The notes: generated by a model not told the origin, from the letters alone. DNA of 64,000 nt from Cladochytrium replicatum (GCA_025526935.1 JAHLKD010000007.1:620001-684000); one strand, 5' to 3'. Numbered from the stretch's first letter, positions 1 to 11,051 are shown. A program made the numbers and translations.

Positions 1-1295
1 TCGGGCACATCGCGTTCGCTTTATGACTTGTTTTCTCTCGACAGCTTAAGTCAGCTCACCGGTTCCACTGCAAGCCGATCCGGTGCGCCAGATGATCTCG
101 AAGGGATTCACTTGTCTGCCAGCCAAGACGCATACGACTTATACCTTGACGCACCAGGTAAATAACAATTCTGAAATTCCTGTGTGCATTTTCTGACATC
201 TTCGCGGAAGGATTTTATCCAAGTGAGATTTCAGTGATGGTTGACGACCGCCGGAGCGGTTTGGACCTTCACGCCAGCCACCGCTGTGATCCCCGTTCGC
301 AACGACCCTGCGTCGAACGCCAGCGAAGTCTCGAGTTCTTGCTTCCGCCTGACGTCCGTGTGAGCCACGTGCAAGCAGCATACGACCAAGGCGTGCTTCG
401 CGTTCACGCACCGCGCAAGACTGTCGTTCAGCCACCCCAGATGAAATCCAAAGAGCGCAGGCAAATCCAGGTTCACGAAGGCCAGCTTCCAAACGGAGGT
501 GTTGTTGGCGGTATCCGTTCTGGACTCAGGTCAATCTTGCATCCGTTTGGTGGTGGAAACAGCCAAGGTGAGGATATGCACAGCGGCGCAGGGGAACGAA
601 TGTACGAACAAGGACAGGAGATGTATGATCGAGCACGCGATCAGGCCGGTGGAGGGTATCAGCAAGCAAGTCAGGTAGTTGGAGGGATGCACAACCAAGC
701 ATCGCAAGCGGCCGGGGGTGCCGCTCATCAAGCCGCGCAAGCTGGACGGTACGTCACTGAAGCAGCTGGCGAGGCGGCACACCGAGTAGCTCAAGCGGGT
801 AGGTACGTCACAGATGCGGCTGGGAATGTGATCCATCGTGTCGCGGACGGTGTCGGACGTGCTTCGGAAACTGCTAGGCAAGCATATGAACAGGCGACTG
901 CATTACCACAAAACGTGTTTCAAGCAGTGACGAGATCGGGTGGGGACGCAATGAGCGGTTGGTTTGGTGGATCGGTGCCAACACAGCATCCCCAGGAGTG
1001 GGTAGCTCGAATGGCCTACTTGTACTCGCACCCCGACGCGGCAACGGAAGAACTGAAACGACTTGCGCAACAAGGTATTAACAAGGCTGGCGCGGCAGCT
1101 CAGGATTTACATAAACGACCGGGAATATTTCGGAGGGCTGGTCAGATTCTGCAGAAAATAAGTCCGTTTGGAGGGAAAAGGTCATCGAATCAGGAAGATC
1201 AGAAACTGTATGGACCTGCTACGGTCACGGCAATCCCGGAAGCGACCTTAAACATGGAAGAGCGGATGTATATGCCACGAAGACATGATTATTGA
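1..1295 (+). CDS. Small heat-shock protein (HSP20) with LEA-like C-terminal tail, 5' partial
   Basis: Exons 1-157 and 211-1295 join in phase, giving at least 413 residues; the reading frame is open to the left window edge, so the start lies outside. The join reads DAYDLYLDAPGFYPSEISV, followed by FLLPPDVRVSHVQAAYDQGV and LRVHAP. This is the pattern of an alpha-crystallin domain (ATP-independent holdase), including the late 'A.Y..GVL.V..P' strand. After about residue 150 the protein changes to Gly/Gln/Ala-rich sequence with amphipathic repeats (AAHRVAQAGRYVT type), as in LEA or perilipin-like proteins that fold on membranes or on drying. The tail ends with a basic segment rich in Lys/Arg. Family assignment of the first part is fairly firm; the LEA likeness is by composition and periodicity only. 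The 53-nt intron matches the size of others in the window. Confidence 0.75.
747..854 (+). repeat. Tandem 54-nt coding repeat (18-residue amphipathic unit)
   Basis: Two adjacent 18-codon units inside the heat-shock gene read RYVTEAAGEAAHRVAQAG and RYVTDAAGNVIHRVADGV. Looser copies flank them (QASQAAGGAAHQAAQAG before, GRASETARQAYEQ after). The spacing and the Ala/charged/aromatic pattern predict an amphipathic helix. Confidence 0.7.
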
Positions 1296-1417
1296 GCTCG
1301 TATAATCTTTTAGTTGACTCGTTTCTTCAGTTGATCGTTTAAAGGCGTGTGAAACTAAATATTTCAAAGATTACGTGGCTTGGCCCAAAGAAAACAACCA
1401 ACCACACCAGAAGAACG

Positions 1418-2258
1418 ATGACCGACGCGGAGCTTAAAAAGGACAAAAAGGAAAAGAAAACAAAGAAGAGGAAGCTCGAAAAAGAGGAAGATGAAGTGGA
1501 ACAGGAAGAAGTCGGCGTGACAGAAACTCTAGTCGAGAAAAAGAAAAAGAAAAGAAAGTTGGACGATGGAGAAGAGAATGGGGGAGCCGAGATGGAGGTA
1601 GAAGCTCAGGAAGGAGAGAAGAAGAAGAAAAAGAAGAAGAAGGCGTCGGCGGATACGGAAGATCAGGTCGAGGCTACCAATGCACCCACAACTCCATCAA
1701 GGAATGGCCGAGAGAAGGAAAAGGTCGACTACGAAGTCAGGGTCCAAGCTGTGAGCGAATTTGCAAAGCCATTAGCGGACAAGAAGCTTACCAAGAAGAT
1801 GTTGAAGGCTGTGAAAGAAGGTCACTGATTCAGTTGTGAAACTGTAAACGGTGTACTGAATGACCAATTTTAGCATCAAAGCAGAAAGCAGTGAAGAGAG
1901 GAGTCAAGGAAGTGGTCAAGGCACTTCGAAAGGGCCAGAAAGGGTGAGTAATTTTGTTATAATCTTTGGGTCATTATATATTAATGTGATCTGTTTTAGA
2001 TTCGTCATTATTGCAGGTGACATCTCTCCCATCGACGTTATCACACACATTCCCGTACTTTGCGAGGACAACGATGTCCCGTATATATATCTTCCATCCA
2101 AAGAGGACCTTGGGCACGCTGGATCAACACGGAGACCGACTTCTTGCATCATGATCATGGAGAAGGCTGGTTCAGCAAGCAGCGATATGTCTGAGAGCTA
2201 CAGGGAGCTATTTGATGAGCTGCAGAGGCTCAACGAGAAACTTATATCTACTGTTTGA
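1418..2258 (+). CDS. NHP2: H/ACA snoRNP protein NHP2 (L7Ae family)
   Basis: Exons 1418-1820, 1874-1943 and 2000-2258 give 243 residues. The N-terminal ~115 residues are a Lys/Glu-rich nucleolar-type tail. The rest is an L7Ae/L30e RNA-binding domain: KQKAVKRGVKEVVKALRKG, then GFVIIAGDISPIDVITHIPV and VPYIYLPSKEDLG, closely matching NHP2. NHP2 binds the kink-turn-like element of H/ACA guide RNAs, and acts with dyskerin/Cbf5, Gar1 and Nop10 in rRNA pseudouridylation. The ATG at 1418 (MTDAELKK) is preferred to an in-frame ATG at 1349, whose 23 extra residues look like leader sequence. The first donor (GTCACT) is weak but is the only one that keeps the conserved frame. The basic tail is longer than in animals. 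Confidence 0.93.
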
Positions 2259-2337
2259 AAATTTTTGATATTCGACTTTTCTTAAGCTCCTTTCTCCATT
2301 CCTCCGTTGTGTAATACTACCAGCACTGCGCTGACGT

Positions 2338-2475
2338 TTGGGATATCTTCTTACTTCTGCAGCCTTTGCACCTATCTACGGGAACTTGCCGATGTTTTTG
2401 GACGGAAGCTGATATTCCTCGCCGCAATCTTCTTATTTGAGGAAGGATCGCTGATTTGCGGAATGGCAAACAACT
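2338..2475 (+). pseudogene. MFS drug-type transporter fragment (relic)
   Basis: One frame from 2338 reads LGYLLTSAAFAPIYGN; after a one-base shift near 2390 another frame reads LADVFGRKLIFLAAIFLFEE and GSLICGMANN. Together they match the TM2-loop-TM3 signature of DHA-type major facilitator transporters (LTSAAF.P.YG.LAD.FGRK). Nothing else of the gene is seen on either side. A short, frameshifted relic just upstream of the GDI promoter; it may now contribute only spacer or regulatory DNA. Confidence 0.6.
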
Positions 2476-2520
2476 CCGATTCCCACGCCTGCCGTAATCA
2501 CGTGCGCACGGGGAGAGTCC

Positions 2521-2533
2521 AATTTAATATAAG
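2521..2533 (+). promoter_or_regulatory. TATA-like element upstream of Rab GDI
   Basis: AATTTAATATAAG lies about 80 nt upstream of the GDI start codon and is followed by a pyrimidine-rich stretch that could hold the transcription start. Assignment is by position and sequence only. Confidence 0.3.
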
Positions 2534-2611
2534 AACACCCACCCAGCGCTCGCCAACTTTCGCTTGCCTTCGAAACACCAAAACCACACTCACTACGCGT
2601 ATCTTGCAGGC

Positions 2612-4526
2612 ATGGTACGTACTACTGGAAGCAGCTTGATTATCAACGCAATTTGAAGGAATTGGATGGTTGGGTGTGTACAACTTGTAACCCTTTTGCA
2701 AGATCCCTTGGATTGCACCTGAGCGATGCAGAGCACCATGAAATACTCGTCGGTGAACTTGTAGCAATCCTCTGACCATCACCTTGCCTTTCTATCCATT
2801 TAAGGATGAAGAGTACGATGTCATTGTTCTTGGTACCGGTCTTACCGAGTGCATTCTTTCCGGACTTCTCTCCGTTGACGGGAAGAAAGTGCTTCACATG
2901 GATCGCAACGATTACTACGGTGGCGAGAGTGCATCGCTCAACCTGACTCAGGTGAGTCTTTTAACGTTGAATATGCAGTCCGCTATCTTTAATTGTTCTT
3001 GCGCAGCTCTACCGCAAGTTCAGGCCCGGCATGGAGCCCCCGAGCGCTCTTGGTCGCGACCGTGATTACAACGTTGACCTGATTCCCAAATTTGCCATGG
3101 CCTCGGGCGAGTTTGTCAACATTTTGTACCACACTCAGGTCACTCGCTACCTTGAGTTCCGCCAGATCGCCGGTTCTTACGTGTACCGCGACGGAAAGAT
3201 CGCGAAAGTGCCGAGCAGCCAGTCGGAAGCTCTCGCCAGCCCCCTCATGGGCTTGTTCGAGAAGCGTCGCTTGCAGAAGTTCTTCGAGTACATCCAGCAA
3301 TACGATTTCACCAACCCTGCTACTCACCAAGGTAATGAAGAAGTTGAGTAAGAATAGGGGGATTTTGATCGTCTTAACTTCCGTTCAGGGATTGACCTTA
3401 ACACTGCCTCCATTGCTGAAGTATACAAGAAGATGGGGTTAGAGCCCGGTACACAGGACTTCATCGGCCACGCACTCGCTTTGCACTTGGACGACACCTA
3501 CTTGCAGGAGCCTGGCAAGGACACTTACGAACGCATTTGCTTGTACATGAACTCCATGGCGCGATACGGTAAATCCCCTTACATCTACCCAATGTACGGT
3601 CTTGGTGAGCTCCCACAAGGTTTTGCTCGGTGAGCTGCAATAATTTTATTTGTATTCGAGAATACTGGTTCTGATCTGCTTACACCAGTTTGAGTGCCAT
3701 CTACGGTGGTACATACATGCTTAGCAAGCCAGTCGACGAGATCGTTTACGGTGAAGATGGCAAGGTTATCGGAGTCAAGAGTGAGGGCGAGGTGAGCATA
3801 TCAGAATATGGTGGGATGTAAGTACTAAAATTGTTTCTAAAGGTTGCAAAATGCAAGGCTGTTATTTGCGACCCTACCTACGCCGTGAGCAAGACCAAGG
3901 TGGTTGGAAAGGTCGTCCGCATTACTTGCATCATGAACCACCCCATTCCCGGCACTGGTGACTCTGACTCTGTTCAGCTCATCATCCCCCAGAACCAGGT
4001 TAAGCGCAAGAACGGTGAAATACATGCTCTCGGTAAACCATCATTGTCTAATCATCAATCTTAAGACATCTACATTGCGTCAGTCTCTCACGCCCACAAC
4101 GTGTGCGCGAAGGACTTCTACGTTGCGATTGTTGCTTCAATCGTTGAGACTGCCCACCCTGAGAAGGAACTCCAGCCTGGATTGGACCTCCTTGGCCCGA
4201 TTATGGACAAGTAGGACAATAGTTTCAACCTCTGTTTGCTCTCATCGCTCATTTGCGTTTGTGAAAGGTTCGTGAGCGTGAGTGACCTGTACGAGCCCCT
4301 GGCGGATGGAAAGGCAGACAACGTGTACATCTCCTCGTCGTACGACGCTACTTCGCACTTTGAGACACTTTGCAACGACGTGAAGGACATCTACCAGCGT
4401 GTCACTGGCAACGAGCTCAAGGTTGAGGTATGACAGTGTTAAAATGTGAATTCAGCATTGTTCTCAGGTTGTGTATAGGGCAAGGTTAAGAAACTCAACG
4501 AGGACGGAACCCTCGCTGAGGATTAA
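2612..4526 (+). CDS. GDI1: Rab GDP-dissociation inhibitor
   Basis: Nine exons: 2612-2614, 2805-2951, 3007-3331, 3389-3629, 3689-3791, 3843-4014, 4066-4210, 4268-4427 and 4479-4526, giving 447 residues, a typical length for the family. GDI extracts GDP-bound prenylated Rab GTPases from membranes and recycles them through the cytosol. The start [20 protein letters not shown] holds the FAD-type GxGxxE fold motif. Later conserved blocks are [33 protein letters not shown] and the C-terminal [19 protein letters not shown]. The first exon is only the ATG: the next codon (GAT) follows a 190-nt intron. The out-of-frame ATG at 2806 cannot serve. The other introns are 51-59 nt. Confidence 0.96.
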
Positions 4527-4936
4527 AGATTGTCCGGTTGAACTTTCCCTTCCTACACCATTCTTGAAACAAATCTTCTGACGGAATCATTGTCAAAAGC
4601 GCTGTCTTTCCTCATAATTTTCTTATTTTTCTTTCTGTGTGCCTTTTAAACCGATTATAGTTTGCCAGCAATCAATCAGGGGATGGAGTATGTCCAGGTT
4701 TGCCGCAAGCTTCCCTTATGTTCATTCTGGGTTTATGATTCATGTTATTCTGCTGCGAAGCATTTGTTTCTAGATTTTCGTCTCTTTTTGGGGTGGTTGT
4801 TGTGGGAAGAGGGTTGAACGATGTATTTGTTTGGACCCAACTTTTTTCATTGTGCCAGGCAACATTGTTCAGTGGAAAGACAACCAAAAAGAAAAAATTG
4901 AGGGAGAATGTCACCGACAAATTATGGGCGGAGCAG
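4527..4936. other. Convergent 3' intergenic region
   Basis: A 410-bp gap between the 3' ends of GDI (plus) and the metacaspase gene (minus). It is T-rich just after the GDI stop, as expected for a 3' UTR and polyadenylation zone. No conserved protein was recognised in any frame. Confidence 0.5.
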
Positions 4937-7900
4937 CTATGGCGAGAATTTCTGCGTCGCAAAGATTCATTCAGTGTTTGGAGACCATTCCTACCCGTCT
5001 TACCGCATTCATATCAATTGGTGTACCAGAGCTCAACTGTGGCACTTGAGAATATCCCTTCTTTTTAAGCAGCTCTAACATTCGTTTAAGAAGCTCTCTG
5101 TACGTCGGAAGCGCTTCGCTCTTCATCGCGGCAAGCAGCGAGTGGGTCATTGCTCCAGTCGCTTCGCCCTGGATAGAAGCGTCCGCTGAAGTCTGCTCAT
5201 CCTTGCATCCGCTTGTTTAAAAGGAAAGCATTTTCAGAACGGGTTCAGATATCAACTGACCAAACCTACCTAAACATGACGACTCGGGCCACAGTTTTCT
5301 TGTGCGAGACATCAATCTTGGCACCGTACGTCGACGGCGTCCGTGTCAGGTTTCCATTTTGATCGTATACGTATGGTAAGTCTAGTGCCGTGCCTAGCAA
5401 CAGAAACGATCAGAAAGTTCATGGAAGGTAAACATGGGAACTTCTCACCACTATGGCAGCAATCGAAAAACACAGAAAGCTGTACTCCGCCAGGTAAAGA
5501 TTGCAAAAGCAGAGCATTCAAGTCCTGGTAAAAAAATGATTTATGTTTTTTTCATAGCCGTAAAACATCTTACATCATCAACGATCATTCCTGCCTTCTT
5601 GTAATCCAAAGGCACCAGTGTGTCATCAAGTCCATCCAGCTCGTCTCCGTCTGTCAATCAATTTGCTTTAATTTTCCTTTGATCATTTTAACAACATCAG
5701 CAAACCATTGTCTTTCTGCTGGCTTCCATGTCCCGAAAAATGAAGATACAACGAATCACCAGGTTTGGTGTCTCGAACTAGCCACGCGAATCCGCTCAAC
5801 ATATTTTGTTTTGTAGGCAGTTTCTGTGTATCCCTTTGCCCTTCGTCTTTATGGAAGATGAGAGACCCCCAACCTGGCATGTTGCTGGTCTCCTACCTGT
5901 GAGAATAAGCATGCATTCTGGTGTATCCTTGTATCCAAACCGAGTCGTCAGCAACCTGTAAACATTTCTTACGTCGTTGATGCATCCTAAGTATGTTTTT
6001 ACAGCTTATACTCCCCATCACGCGGGCTTTCCCGTACCTTTCAGCTCGGCCTTGGTCCCAGGATAGTTGATTCCAATCAGAAGTGCTTTTTTCTTTGGCG
6101 GCCGAGAATCCGACCCCTTCTGTACTTTTTGGACCACTGTCGCGGGAACTGAAGTCACTACCTCCTCTTCCTCGCTTTCCTCGTCCGAAACCTCTTCCTC
6201 CTCCTCTTCTTCTTCCCCCTCTTCCTCATCTTCTTGGTCTGAAGCGTGTGCAAAGAAATTACTTGATATCTGATTTGGAGTTCCCGGAGTAGCTGCTGTA
6301 TTTTGTGGTGGCGATGACACTGGCTGCTGAGCTTGCGGCTTCGCTTTCGAGAAGGGTTCAAACCCAACCGGCGTTGGTGCGTGTGCCGGTGGTTTTTGCT
6401 GCGGCTTTGGTTGTTGAGCTGACTTCTGTTGCTTTTGTTGCTGCTGGGATTGCGAAAACGGGTCGAAGCCAGCTTGAGGCGGCTGCTGTTGAGGCGGTCG
6501 CGGTGGTGACTGGAAGTTTTGCGGCAGGGGTTGCTGCGGTACTCCACTTTGTTCCATCTGCTGTGGTCTAACTGGACTCGGTGGCCACGGTGCTCCGCTC
6601 ATTCCCCTGACAGGCGGCGGGGCATACATCTGCTGCGGCTGTGGTGCATAGTAGGTTGGTGATGAAGCGTTGGATCCGTATGGGGGTTGTTGGTAAAAGT
6701 TTGATTGGGCAGGGGGAGCGGGAATATTAACTGGTGGAGGACGCTGGAAAAGATACTGAGGTGAAATCTGTGGTGGCCATGGTGCGGAAGTAGCTGCAGT
6801 TGGTTGGGGAGGTTGAGAAGACGAAGTTGGTGGCCAAGAAGCGCTCGATCCAGCTACTTAAAAAAGGTCAGCGCAAACGAAATTGAGCTCCTGTGTCAAA
6901 ATACGGTTTGATTCAGTCTGTGCATCGTTTTTCTTCCCTTTTGAATTCGAACTTCCTGGGTCTTGCTTGTCCAATTCCGGCCATGGGGACTGTGTTGTCG
7001 ATTTCTCACTCTTCTTAACCCTGGCAGCCGCCCTCATTTTAAACGCTGAGGGAGTCACAGCTTCTTCATCATCCGATTCGCTCTGATTAACACTTTCGGC
7101 TGCTTTTTTTTCCTTCCGCGGCGGGCTTGATCCAAGTTTCGTCGCAAGCGATTGCAGTACGTTCTTCAGAAGATCTTGTATGCTCTCATCACGCAGAAGC
7201 TTTGCAACAGTGCGGTTTAAATCATCCCCGTTTCTCTCTTCGTCAGAGTGGTATCCGCCCCCCGAGCGATTCGTTCGTTTCATAGATTCACGGATCGAGC
7301 GATGATTGTGACGGTGATCGCTCGTTCCGCCCCCGTAGTCGTGGTGATGGTTGTGACGAGATGCTCGACGGCGCTGACGTGAATCAGCACTGGACGTTAC
7401 ACTCGCAAGGTCGACGGAACTTCCGGATGGTGAAAGCGGGCGAGCTTTATGGCTCGAGTGATGATGAGATGTGGAAGGTTGATGTTGGAGATGGCGTGTG
7501 TGTGTATGAGCAGGAGCTGGTCCGTTCGGTGAGGGAGTAAATACGGTCTCTGTTCCATCTCGTTGTTGGCAGCATGTATGCTTGTGTACGACATGGTGAT
7601 GCACATGCCGACGTCCCGGGGATTTTTTCGGGTCTACTGAATCCAAGATCACACCCCTTGACTTTGAAGCGTCGTTCTCTCCAATCTGAGTTGAAGTGAA
7701 TACGGAGGAAACAGGTGCCCCACACGCCGCAACAATCAAATATTCTCCGTCTCTTAAAACACTGACACTTTGCTGCCTGGTAACAATTGAGAATCCCGGT
7801 GGTCCACAGTACAAGACAGAATCGAGATGGATTCCGTGATCTGCCGCAAGATGTGTGCTTTTGATGTGCGACAAAAAATCGTCTATTGTGTAAGATGCTT

Positions 7901-8081
7901 TCGTAGCTACGGGAACTTCGACCACGATACGCCGAGCTGGAAAGGTTGAAGCAAGATCGGGGGCATTGATGGTGCTGGTCGAGTTGGATGATGGGAACCC
8001 AATGAAAATAACTGTGACACGAGCTGGTGCTGTTTGATGCTGTAGAAATCCGAGCACTGGAGAACCTGGTTGCCCCTCCAT
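4937..8081 (-). CDS. Type I metacaspase with long N-terminal extension
   Basis: Exons (5' to 3'): 8081-6905, 6856-6038, 5986-5897, 5846-5706, 5650-5574, 5524-5449, 5393-5270, 5211-5004 and 4951-4937, giving 908 residues. The caspase-like domain starts at KKKALLIGINYPGTKAELKG. It has the catalytic His in HFSGHGSQQKDN and the catalytic Cys in FFDCCHSGTALDLPYVYD, and ends with the usual PIDMN-type C-terminus. Metacaspases are Ca2+-dependent Arg/Lys-specific cysteine proteases acting in stress, proteostasis and cell death. Before it lie a Pro/Gln/Tyr-rich prodomain and a run of about 25 mostly acidic residues. The first exon adds ~390 residues: a ubiquitin-like or doublecortin-like segment (about 45-130), then a His/Ser-rich linker. 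The join at the 48-nt intron 6904-6857 is inferred: Pro/Gln-rich coding frame continues upstream of the first internal Met (6629) with no other start. Alternative: two genes, 8081-6858 (407 residues) and 6629-4937 (440 residues). Confidence 0.78.
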
Positions 8082-8240
8082 ATGAAATCACTAATCTTTG
8101 TCTACAGTGATATCAGGGCGTGTATATGCAGCCAATCAACAAATAAAACCGCGCTTCAACTAAACTACACAGGTGTTTACTTAAGTGAATGAAGAGATAC
8201 ACAACTTTTGAAACGTCAACTGGAAGCCTTCAAATAATCC

Positions 8241-9165
8241 TCATACGGGGGGGCTCATCTGAGTTGGCGATTGCGACTTCCATCTCTCAGCAATCCTTTC
8301 CCTCTCGATCTGGACCTGTTGCTGTACAAATTGAATGCTCCTTGGATCGCCAAACGTTGCGGCCGGAGGTGGTGGGGATAACTCAACTGCGCTTATCATG
8401 CCAGCTGGTTTGTGAACAAGCTTGTGCAGGAGGTCGTTTCTGAACGACCAGACACATGCACAACAATACAGCTCGAGTGCTAGTCCGCAGAGAACGACCA
8501 GAATCCACAACAGCGACATATAGCCACCCGAAAATACCAGGAGACCAATTAAGAATGCATGCACAAATGCACCAAAGACGATGAGAAAGAACATTCCACG
8601 TGTGTAAATCTCAACATGAATTATGTCTGAGCGATGGGCCACGAAAACACCCCTACAGATCGACCATCATTAAGACAATTAAGGTACCAAAGAAAGATTT
8701 ACGTTACCAGATGTTCCAAATGGCTCCACAGAATGACACGAAAGCGAGTAGGATCGAATGTATCATACCGGAAATGAGGTACGCTGAATTTTGTGGTCTA
8801 CAGAACCCCGCGGGTGAAGGTGAAGTTGCGCAATCGTCCAATAGGATAAAGTAAGGCTCAAACCTACAATTGCGTAAGGATTCCATGAAAAACGATTTTG
8901 TATTATAGACGTACAAGAAAGCACTCATCACCAACGCGATGACATTAGCTACGGCGAAATTGAGGGCGATGACCAGTGTGCCAGTTCTTAAACTCAGCAA
9001 GCAGCAAGCGACTGAAAATGACGGAGCATACGCGTCAAGGAGCTTGTCTACATTTGGGGTAGCCCGACTGATGATCCGGCCAAGCAGTATGTCGTGAATG
9101 TGAGGAACACGATGGTGTGGCACTTGAATTGGAGCAACACGGGGAGTGTGCTTGGAGAACTTCAT
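8241..9165 (-). CDS. Hypothetical multi-pass membrane protein (about four helices)
   Basis: Exons 9165-8708 and 8652-8241 join in phase (tgG codon split at the intron), giving 289 residues from MKFSKHTPRV. Hydrophobic stretches: SLRTGTLVIALNFAVANVIA, then SAYLISGMIHSILLAFVSFC, then FFLIVFGAFVHAFLIGLLVF, then LLWILVVLCGLALELYCCA. Between helices 1 and 2 is a Cys-containing loop (LDDCATSPSPAGFC). The C-terminal ~60 residues are soluble, with a Pro run and a charged helix. I do not recognise the family. An upstream in-frame Met at 9246 is possible. The layout would suit a tetraspan protein of the endomembrane system, but that is inference. Confidence 0.6.
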
Positions 9166-9392
9166 GGTTCTACGAGGTCGAGATTTCAATTGGAAGGAGG
9201 AAGGAGATCTGCTAGTAAAGCACGATCTTGCGGATTGTGGTGGCACTTCGCCAGATATTCTCCAGCGATGACCGGGTCCAGCAATGGGTCGAGCGTGGCC
9301 CGTGCGCCTTCCTCATAAACCCAAATCAAGCAACGACGCGTTCACACGTGAATCCATTCAGGTTTATGACATTGACAACTGTGGTGCAAAGC

Positions 9393-10893
9393 TCATTTTG
9401 GCCCTCTTGACCGACAAAATCGCGTAACTTGCTCGTATACCAAAAAGTTAAGAGAATGAACTGGGAATGACCGGATGAGTTGTGGAGTAAGCCCATGATA
9501 AAATCCAAACAGGCCGCGTTGCTTCCAGTGTTTTGCAACGAATTCAAGCGTTGATCGATACTTCGGGTTGTCAGACAATGCTTCCCGCTGGATCACCGAC
9601 TTTGCAAGATCGATAGGAAATAAGAAAAGCCACACAACCGTCCCTCCTAGGCCGCCAGCCAGCATGTGCACCAACGGAACTTCAGCGGCCGCTAGGTCAG
9701 CGGCGGTCGGTGGATCCGTTGATGGTCGCGAATAAAGTCCCGCATTATAGTTAATGAGGCTGTACTTAAACAGCTCATAGAAGGCGAAATAAAGTCCAGT
9801 CCCAAAGCCATCCCTTGTGGTAAATGGGGTTGAGTTTTGCATAGACTTTTCCACGAAGTAAAAATCTCACCGGAGTAAATGTGGCATGTATCCGGAATAC
9901 AACCCAACAACACCTCGCTTTTTTATAATCTTGCGGATCATATCGATGGTTGTGCCAGGTTTAAACTCGGCCCTTTGCTGGTCGGGTCGATGTACTGGAG
10001 GCTTTCTTCCCCGTGTTCCAGCTATTGCATGTTCATCACCAGCGGCTAGTCCCGCACTCGCTGGCCCAACAAATACTTCTCCGACAGATCCCGCCATTGG
10101 AGGAACGGCGGGCTTCACTGATTGCACCGTCGCCTCCGATGCAGGCGGTATACCAAATCCGGCAGTCCTAAGCGATTTTGCTGCAGCTCGAGCTGCCGCA
10201 GCTGCTTCAGCCTGCTGCAGTTGTGCTGTATGTATCAATCGCTCGAGTTGTCGTTGAATCTTCACAAATTCAAGCGGTGCATTCAAGGTAGCAACGACAC
10301 ATCCTCCAGCGGCACCTGATATGTACGCATTTGCTGCGATTCTCCGGTAAGCACGTAGAGAGCCCAACTTCTCGTCCGGCGATATTGGAAGGATGGTTTG
10401 ATTGAGGAAAGCCTTTGTGTGGGTGTACATCGTAAAGCTGACAGAGCGGAAGGCAGAAACTGAAAGAAGAACAGGGCCTTTGTGAATAGAAATATTTAGT
10501 ACGTTGCAACTGTTGACAACAAAGCATGTTTCATACCAACTCCACGATAGAACCCTGCTAACCCTTCGGCGGCGTACGTCTGAGTCAAACAAACCCATGC
10601 AGAAGGAAATCGATATGCTTGCATTCTTGTCTTTAGAGAGTCAAACTGCAGAAACGCACAAGCTCAGCGATCGTTTGAAACTTTTTATGGTCAACAGAAA
10701 CACTTACTGGATATCCGGCCAACACCGACAATATGGAGGCAGATGTCGCAGCTAGTACGATTTCATTGTTGTACAAGAAGCGATCCACGCTGGTTTGAAT
10801 ATCCCATGAATGGCCCGCCAGCGGATCGTCCTCTCCTTCCGGCATCAAGCAAGAATCTCGCCGATGTGGCTTGATTTTGATTCTTGACGTCAT
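9393..10893 (-). CDS. Mitochondrial carrier family (SLC25) protein with Ala-rich insertion
   Basis: Exons 10893-10708, 10645-10537, 10459-9871 and 9813-9393 give 434 residues. All three repeat signatures are present: PFDSLKTRMQ, PLEFVKIQRQ and PIDLAKSVIQ. The matching matrix-helix ends are GLAGFYRGV, GVVGLYSGYMPHLLRD and GLFGFYHGLTPQLIRSFP. The protein would exchange a small metabolite across the inner mitochondrial membrane; substrate cannot be assigned with confidence. It is longer than the usual ~300 residues because of an 80-90 residue Ala/Gln/Pro-rich insertion in the matrix loop of repeat 2 (from about ERLIHTAQLQQ to HRPDQQRAEF). Confidence 0.9.
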
Positions 10894-11005
10894 AGATCAT
10901 TTGGCGTACAAAGGAATCATCCAATCAGCAGGGACGAACAAGCAATTCTGGCACCAATTTCACCACAGAGATGTTTCCAGGGGAGGAACGCATTATTGAT
11001 TCCCC

Positions 11006-11012
11006 TATAAAT
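11006..11012 (+). promoter_or_regulatory. TATA-box-like element
   Basis: CTATAAATC sits about 40 nt upstream of the ATG at 11052, in the 158-bp space between two divergent genes. It supports a plus-strand transcript here; there is no functional evidence. Confidence 0.35.
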
Positions 11013-11051
11013 CCTAGTCCGCAGCCTGCACTCGAAGGACGTTCTTTAGAA

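Noticed and set aside
7447-8091. 214-residue minus-strand open frame overlapping the metacaspase N-terminal exon
   Set aside because: Overlaps the longer frame in another phase and has the Ser/Cys/Arg-rich composition of a shadow.
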